From contig NZ_JAERRF010000014.1 of assembly GCF_016741875.1 (NCBI RefSeq), forward strand, positions 62,001-126,000: 64,000 nucleotides of DNA. The letters run 5' to 3'. Every line of letters starts with the position of its first letter. The first letter of the stretch is position 1. Shown here piece after piece: positions 59,928 through 64,000 of this stretch. The position numbers were made by a program, and so were the translations under genes. This stretch comes from Streptomyces coffeae. Its GTDB lineage: Bacteria > Actinomycetota > Actinomycetes > Streptomycetales > Streptomycetaceae. Below the pieces are notes generated by a model that saw nothing but the letters and a program-made list of their open reading frames with translations, had not been told where the DNA came from and ran no database searches.

Positions 59928-59949
59928 GGATCCGCTCATTGCCCCCGGA

Positions 59950-60417
59950 TCAGTCCAGCGCCGCCTGCTGCACCAGCGGGATGATCCGCAGCGGCACCGG
60001 GTTCTCCATCACGATCGCCGTCGAGGCCCGGACGATCCCCTCGAACCCCACGACCAGGTCGATCACCCGCTGGAGATCGGCGTTCGAGCGGGCGACCAGA
60101 CGGCACAGCATGTCGCCGTGGCCGGTGGTGGTGTGCAGCTCCAGCACCTCCGGGACGCCCGCCAGATGCGTCCGTACGTCCGCCCCCTGGCCCTGCTTGA
60201 TCTCCAGCGTGGCGAACGCGGTCACCGGATAGCCCAGCGCCGCCGGATCCACCTCCGGACCGAACCCGCGGATCACCCCCTGCGCCCGCAGCCGGTCCAG
60301 CCGCGCCTGCGCCGTACCGCGCGCCACCCCGAGGCGGCGGGACGCCTCCAGTACGCCGATCCGCGGCTCGTGCGCGAGCAGCTCGATCAGCCGGGCGTCG
60401 AGCGCGTCGATTCCCAT
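59950..60417 (-). CDS. Lrp/AsnC-family regulator
   Basis: A 155-residue protein: winged helix ALDARLIELLAHEPRIGVLEASRRLGVARGTAQARLDRLRAQGVIRG, then the RAM effector domain (FATLEIKQGQGADVRTHLAGVPEVLELHTTTGHGDMLCRLVARS). GGGAGG 5 nt before ATG. Divergent from hpd (146 bp apart), so it probably controls tyrosine/phenylalanine catabolism in response to an amino acid. Confidence 0.95.
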   Translation of the reverse strand: MGIDALDARLIELLAHEPRIGVLEASRRLGVARGTAQARLDRLRAQGVIRGFGPEVDPAALGYPVTAFATLEIKQGQGADVRTHLAGVPEVLELHTTTGHGDMLCRLVARSNADLQRVIDLVVGFEGIVRASTAIVMENPVPLRIIPLVQQAALD

Positions 60418-60563
60418 GGGCACCTCCCGTCACGTGATGACCAGCCCTGTGATGGTGGTCACTGTGTGCAGAATGCCGCCTCCGTTGCGCGTGTGGCTAT
60501 ACAGAGTGCTCAGCATTTTCGCGAACTATTGCGCACCCTGAATCACGGGGAGACGCTTTCTGT

Positions 60564-61709
60564 ATGACTGAGATCCTGAATCCCACCCCGTCCACCGCGC
60601 GGCAGGCCGACCCCTTCCCGGTGAAGGGGATGGACGCGGTGGTCTTCGCGGTCGGCAATGCCAAGCAGGCGGCCCACTACTACGCCACCGCCTTCGGCAT
60701 GAAGCTCGTGGCCTACTCCGGACCGGAGAACGGCAGCCGGGAGACCGCCAGTTACGTCCTCGTCTCGGGCGGCGCCCGCTTTGTGTTCACCTCCGTCATC
60801 AAGCCCAGCACCGACTGGGGCCGCTTCCTGGCCGAGCATGTCGCCGAGCACGGCGACGGGGTCATCGACCTGGCCATCGAGGTGCCGGACGTACACGCCG
60901 CGTACGCCTACGCCGTCGAGCACGGCGCCACCGGCATCGAGGAGCCGCACGACGTCAAGGACGAGCACGGCACCGTGGTGCTCGCCGCCATCCGCACCTA
61001 CGGCAACACCCGCCACACCCTGGTGGAGCGCAGCGGCTACGACGGCCCCTATCTGCCCGGTTATGTGGCCGCCGCCCCCATCGTCGCCCCGCCCGCGAAG
61101 CGCACCTTCCAGGCCATCGACCATTGCGTGGGCAATGTGGAACTCGGCCGCATGGACGAGTGGGTGGCCTTCTACAACAACGTCATGGGCTTCACCAACA
61201 TGAAGGAGTTCGTGGGCGACGACATCGCCACCGAGTACTCCGCCCTGATGTCGAAGGTCGTCGCCGACGGCACCCGCAAGGTGAAGTTCCCGCTGAACGA
61301 GCCCGCGGTCGCGAAGAAGAAGTCGCAGATCGACGAGTACCTCGAGTTCTACGGCGGCCCCGGCGTCCAGCACATCGCGCTCGCCACCAACGACATCGTG
61401 GCCACCGTCCGGACCATGCGGGCCGCCGGGGTGCAGTTCCTGGAGACCCCCGACTCGTACTACGACACCCTCGGCGACTGGGTCGGCGACACCCGGGTGC
61501 CGATCGAGACGCTGCGCGAGCTGAAGATCCTCGCCGACCGTGACGAGGACGGCTATCTGCTCCAGATCTTCACCAAGCCGGTCCAGGACCGGCCGACCGT
61601 CTTCTTCGAGATGATCGAGCGCCATGGCTCGATGGGCTTCGGCAAGGGCAACTTCAAGGCCCTGTTCGAGGCGATCGAGCGGGAGCAGGAGAAGCGCGGA
61701 AACCTCTGA
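60564..61709 (+). CDS. hpd: 4-hydroxyphenylpyruvate dioxygenase
   Basis: A 381-residue two-domain enzyme converting 4-hydroxyphenylpyruvate to homogentisate. Iron ligands lie in FQAIDHCVGNV (His), GVQHIALATNDI (His) and TVFFEMIERHG (Glu). The family signature GYLLQIFTKPVQDRPTVFFE is intact. It is regulated divergently by Lrp and terminated by a hairpin at 61731-61765. Confidence 0.98.
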   Translation: MTEILNPTPSTARQADPFPVKGMDAVVFAVGNAKQAAHYYATAFGMKLVAYSGPENGSRETASYVLVSGGARFVFTSVIKPSTDWGRFLAEHVAEHGDGVIDLAIEVPDVHAAYAYAVEHGATGIEEPHDVKDEHGTVVLAAIRTYGNTRHTLVERSGYDGPYLPGYVAAAPIVAPPAKRTFQAIDHCVGNVELGRMDEWVAFYNNVMGFTNMKEFVGDDIATEYSALMSKVVADGTRKVKFPLNEPAVAKKKSQIDEYLEFYGGPGVQHIALATNDIVATVRTMRAAGVQFLETPDSYYDTLGDWVGDTRVPIETLRELKILADRDEDGYLLQIFTKPVQDRPTVFFEMIERHGSMGFGKGNFKALFEAIEREQEKRGNL

Positions 61710-61730
61710 TCTTTCCTGCATCTCCCCCTG

Positions 61731-61765
61731 ACGGCCCCGGGCGACCCCCCACCGCCCGGGGCCGT
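61731..61765 (+). terminator. Terminator of hpd
   Basis: Perfect 13-bp stem ACGGCCCCGGGCG / CGCCCGGGGCCGT with a 9-nt C-rich loop, 21 bp after the stop. Confidence 0.85.
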
Positions 61766-61821
61766 CGTCCGTCCACCGCGGCGATCTTCCCTGGCGGGCG
61801 GCCGGGTGCGACGCTGGACGC

Positions 61822-63189
61822 ATGACCGACCTCATCGAGCTGCTGCGGGAGGGCCTCCCGGAGGAGGCGGTGCTGACCGACCCCGATGTCACCGGGTCGT
61901 ACGCACACGACATGGCCGGCTTCTGCGAGGCGGGGGCGCCCGCCGTGGTCGTCCTCCCTCGCACCGTCGAGCAGGTGCGGCACGTCTGCCGTACCGCCAC
62001 CGCGCTGCGCGTCCCGGTCGTCCCCCAGGGCGCGCGCACCGGCCTGTCCGGCGCGGCCAACGCCTCCGACGGCTGCATCGTGCTGTCCCTGGTCAAGATG
62101 GACCGCATCCTGGAGATCAACCCGGTCGACCGGATCGCGGTCGTGGAACCGGGCGTGGTCAACGCGACGCTGTCCCGCGCGGTGATGGAGAAGGGGCTGT
62201 ACTACCCACCGGACCCCTCCAGCTGGGAGCAGTGCACCATCGGCGGCAACATCGGCACCGCTTCCGGCGGACTGTGCTGTGTGAAGTACGGGGTCACCGC
62301 CGAATACGTACTGGGCCTGGATGTGGTGCTGGCGGACGGGCGGCTGATGCGCACCGGCCGCCGTACCGCCAAGGGCGTCGCGGGCTATGACCTCACCCGG
62401 CTGTTCGTCGGCTCCGAGGGCAGCCTCGGCATCGTCGTACGGGCGGTGCTCGCGCTCAAGCCCAGTCCGCCCGAACAGCTGGTGCTGGCAGCCGAGTTCC
62501 CGTCCACGGCCACCGCGTGCGACGCCGTCTGCCGGATCATGGAGCGTGGACACACCCCCGCGTTGCTGGAGCTGATGGACCGTACGAGCGTCCGCGCGGT
62601 CAACGCGATGGGCAGCATGGGGCTCCCGGAGACGACCGAGGCGCTGCTGCTGGCCGCCTTCGACACCCCCGACCCGGCCGCCGACCTCGCCGCCGTCGGC
62701 GAGCTGTGCACGGCGGCGGGCGCCACCGAGGTGGTTCCGGCCGAGGACGCCGCGGAGTCCGATCTGCTGCTCCAGGCCCGCCGGATGACCCTGACCGCCC
62801 TGGAGGCGGTCAAGGGCGTCACCATGATCGACGACGTCTGCGTACCGCGCTCCCGGCTGGCCGAGATGATCGACGGCACCGCCGCCATCGCCGAGAAGTA
62901 CCGGCTCACCATCGGTGTGGTCGCCCACGCCGGTGACGGCAACACCCATCCCACCGTCTGCTTCGACGCCTCCGACCCGGACGAGTCCCGGCGGGCCCGG
63001 GAGTCGTTCGACGAGATCATGGCGCTCGGTCTGGAACTGGGCGGCACGATCACCGGTGAGCACGGTGTCGGGGTGCTCAAACGGGAGTGGCTGGCCCGTG
63101 AACTCGGCCCGGTGGGCGTGGAGTTGCAGCGCGGCATCAAGGACGTCTTCGACCCGCTGGGCCTGTTGAACCCGGGCAAGCTCTTCTGA
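61822..63189 (+). CDS. FAD-linked oxidase (GlcD/D-lactate dehydrogenase type)
   Basis: A 455-residue flavoprotein. The FAD-binding PP-loop domain shows VPVVPQGARTGLSGAANASDG, EPGVVNATLSRAV, CTIGGNIGTASGGLCCVKYG and FVGSEGSLGIV; the C-terminal oxidase domain has VVAHAGDGNTHPTVCFDAS and GGTITGEHGVGVLKREWL, ending in LGLLNPGKLF. It oxidises a 2-hydroxy acid such as glycolate or D-lactate. It follows hpd, separated by a terminator. Confidence 0.94.
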   Translation: MTDLIELLREGLPEEAVLTDPDVTGSYAHDMAGFCEAGAPAVVVLPRTVEQVRHVCRTATALRVPVVPQGARTGLSGAANASDGCIVLSLVKMDRILEINPVDRIAVVEPGVVNATLSRAVMEKGLYYPPDPSSWEQCTIGGNIGTASGGLCCVKYGVTAEYVLGLDVVLADGRLMRTGRRTAKGVAGYDLTRLFVGSEGSLGIVVRAVLALKPSPPEQLVLAAEFPSTATACDAVCRIMERGHTPALLELMDRTSVRAVNAMGSMGLPETTEALLLAAFDTPDPAADLAAVGELCTAAGATEVVPAEDAAESDLLLQARRMTLTALEAVKGVTMIDDVCVPRSRLAEMIDGTAAIAEKYRLTIGVVAHAGDGNTHPTVCFDASDPDESRRARESFDEIMALGLELGGTITGEHGVGVLKREWLARELGPVGVELQRGIKDVFDPLGLLNPGKLF

Positions 63190-63204
63190 CCACCGCGCGT
63201 CCGG

Positions 63205-63942
63205 TCACCGGTCGCGGTCCGGGGACGACGCGGAGCCGGACGGTGTGGGCGTGGCCGTCCCCGACGCCGTGGGCCCAGGGCGGCTGGTCGACGAGGGCTT
63301 GGGAGGCTTGGGCGTGTGGCTGGGCCGCCGACTCGGGGTCTCCTTGGGCGGCTTGCGGGTGGCCGACGGCGACGCGCTGGTCTTCTCGGGCTCCGGTTCG
63401 CTGGTGCTGGGCGACGGCCGGGGCGGGGCCGCCGTACGCGGGGGAGCGGTGAACGTGGGCCGCGACTGACGGCTGGCCCGGTCCGGCTCACGTGTCGCGG
63501 ACGACGCCGCGTTGCCGGGGGTGGACTCCGACGGATCGGCCCCGGGCTTCAGGGGCGGTTCGCTGGCCCGCTCCGCGACCGCGTGCGACGGACTCTGCGA
63601 CCGCTGGGTCAACAGCAGCGAACCGGCGGCCAGTCCGCCGACCACCGCGAGGGCCGCCACGGCCACCGCCCTGCGCCGCCGCCGGTTCCCTCCGGGGGTG
63701 CGCCGCCGCCGTGAGCGGTCCGGCTCCGTGAGCGTCACGGCACCGAGCTGAGCGGTCAGCGGGGCGACGGCGTCGGACGCGGAAGCCTCCGCTCTGCGGT
63801 CGGCCCCGAAGACCTGCTCGGCGATGGCTTGCGAGCTCAGCGCCTTGGGGTCGGCCGGTCCGGCCAGCGGGTCGTACGCACCGCACTCCGGGCAGGTCAC
63901 GACCCCGTTGAGAGTCCTGCGGCACGAGGCGCAGTAGTCCAT
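63205..63942 (-). CDS. Zinc-ribbon membrane protein with Pro/Ser-rich tail
   Basis: A 245-residue protein. The N-terminal zinc ribbon C4-x2-C7-x9-C17-x2-C20 (YCASCRRTLNGVVTCPECGAYDP) is cytoplasmic. A basic stretch (RRRRTPGGNRRRRR) and a transmembrane helix (AVAVAALAVVGGLAAGSLLL) are followed by about 120 Pro/Ser/Thr/Lys-rich residues outside the cell. Function is unknown; similar proteins are common in Streptomyces. Confidence 0.85.
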   Translation of the reverse strand: MDYCASCRRTLNGVVTCPECGAYDPLAGPADPKALSSQAIAEQVFGADRRAEASASDAVAPLTAQLGAVTLTEPDRSRRRRTPGGNRRRRRAVAVAALAVVGGLAAGSLLLTQRSQSPSHAVAERASEPPLKPGADPSESTPGNAASSATREPDRASRQSRPTFTAPPRTAAPPRPSPSTSEPEPEKTSASPSATRKPPKETPSRRPSHTPKPPKPSSTSRPGPTASGTATPTPSGSASSPDRDR

Positions 63943-64000
63943 CTGTTGCCTTTCCGTCGTCGGCACGTCCCGCGCCGCCCTCCTGAGGCGATCGGCCCGG

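Noticed and set aside
1..64000. CRISPR arrays, insertion sequences, integrases or prophage genes.
   Set aside because: No regularly spaced repeats, transposase, integrase, capsid or terminase sequences were found.

Overview
The window is a 64-kb piece of chromosome from a high-GC actinomycete, almost certainly a Streptomyces. The evidence is the GC-rich third codon positions, frequent GTG/TTG starts, 4-nt stop/start overlaps inside operons, a tmRNA tag ANTKRDSFALAA, a WhiJ-type regulatory triad (ATPase/XRE regulator/DUF397), rare TTA (bldA-type) codons in regulators, and a gene order (C-terminal protease, smpB, ssrA ... helD, malic enzyme, HU, murA, yqgE, DUF3039 ... Lrp, hpd) that I recognise as conserved Streptomyces core chromosome. 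There is no prophage, insertion sequence or CRISPR array.

Region 1-11 kb: the 3' part of an S41 protease, smpB and ssrA (trans-translation), a divergent SRPBCC-like/TetR pair sharing operator-like palindromes, a secreted D-Ala-D-Ala carboxypeptidase (DacB), a secreted multidomain GH3 glycosidase, and an MFS exporter divergent from a LysR regulator. Region 11-19 kb: a small toxin-antitoxin-like pair, a NarK-type nitrate/nitrite transporter with a HemD-like/winged-helix regulator, an ECF sigma/anti-sigma pair and the RNA-polymerase recycling factor HelD. Region 19-25 kb is housekeeping: cold-shock protein, malic enzyme, HU, MurA, YqgE and DUF3039.

Region 25-36 kb: a sugar ABC transporter plus GH20 beta-N-acetylhexosaminidase operon, preceded by a sequence very close to a DasR-responsive element and therefore probably for chitin/GlcNAc oligomers. 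It is followed by a three-gene molybdenum hydroxylase operon whose iron-sulfur subunit carries a roughly 555-residue disordered, repeat-rich N-terminus and whose large subunit has Lys where the catalytic Glu is expected. Region 36-44 kb is accessory: a NodB deacetylase, two hydrolases, a HEAT-repeat protein with a possible ADP-ribosyltransferase-like start, a scar where two truncated genes meet, a MerR regulator with a perfect operator, the WhiJ-like triad with TTA codons, a GntA-like (YqcI/YcgG) protein and a TauE/SafE permease.

Region 44-50 kb: a stand-alone single-module NRPS (C-A-T-TE) and a comparatively low-GC orphan gene beside tRNA-Cys. Region 50-54 kb: a LysR regulator, cysteine dioxygenase and a YeiH-type exporter form a probable sulfur-oxidation/export unit; the first two genes share a 15-bp upstream motif. 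Region 54-64 kb: DEAD/DEAH helicase, IclR regulator, Lon-like protease without PDZ, MFS exporter, a winged-helix regulator with a 16+16 bp operator, Lrp regulator divergent from 4-hydroxyphenylpyruvate dioxygenase, a GlcD-type oxidase and a zinc-ribbon membrane protein.
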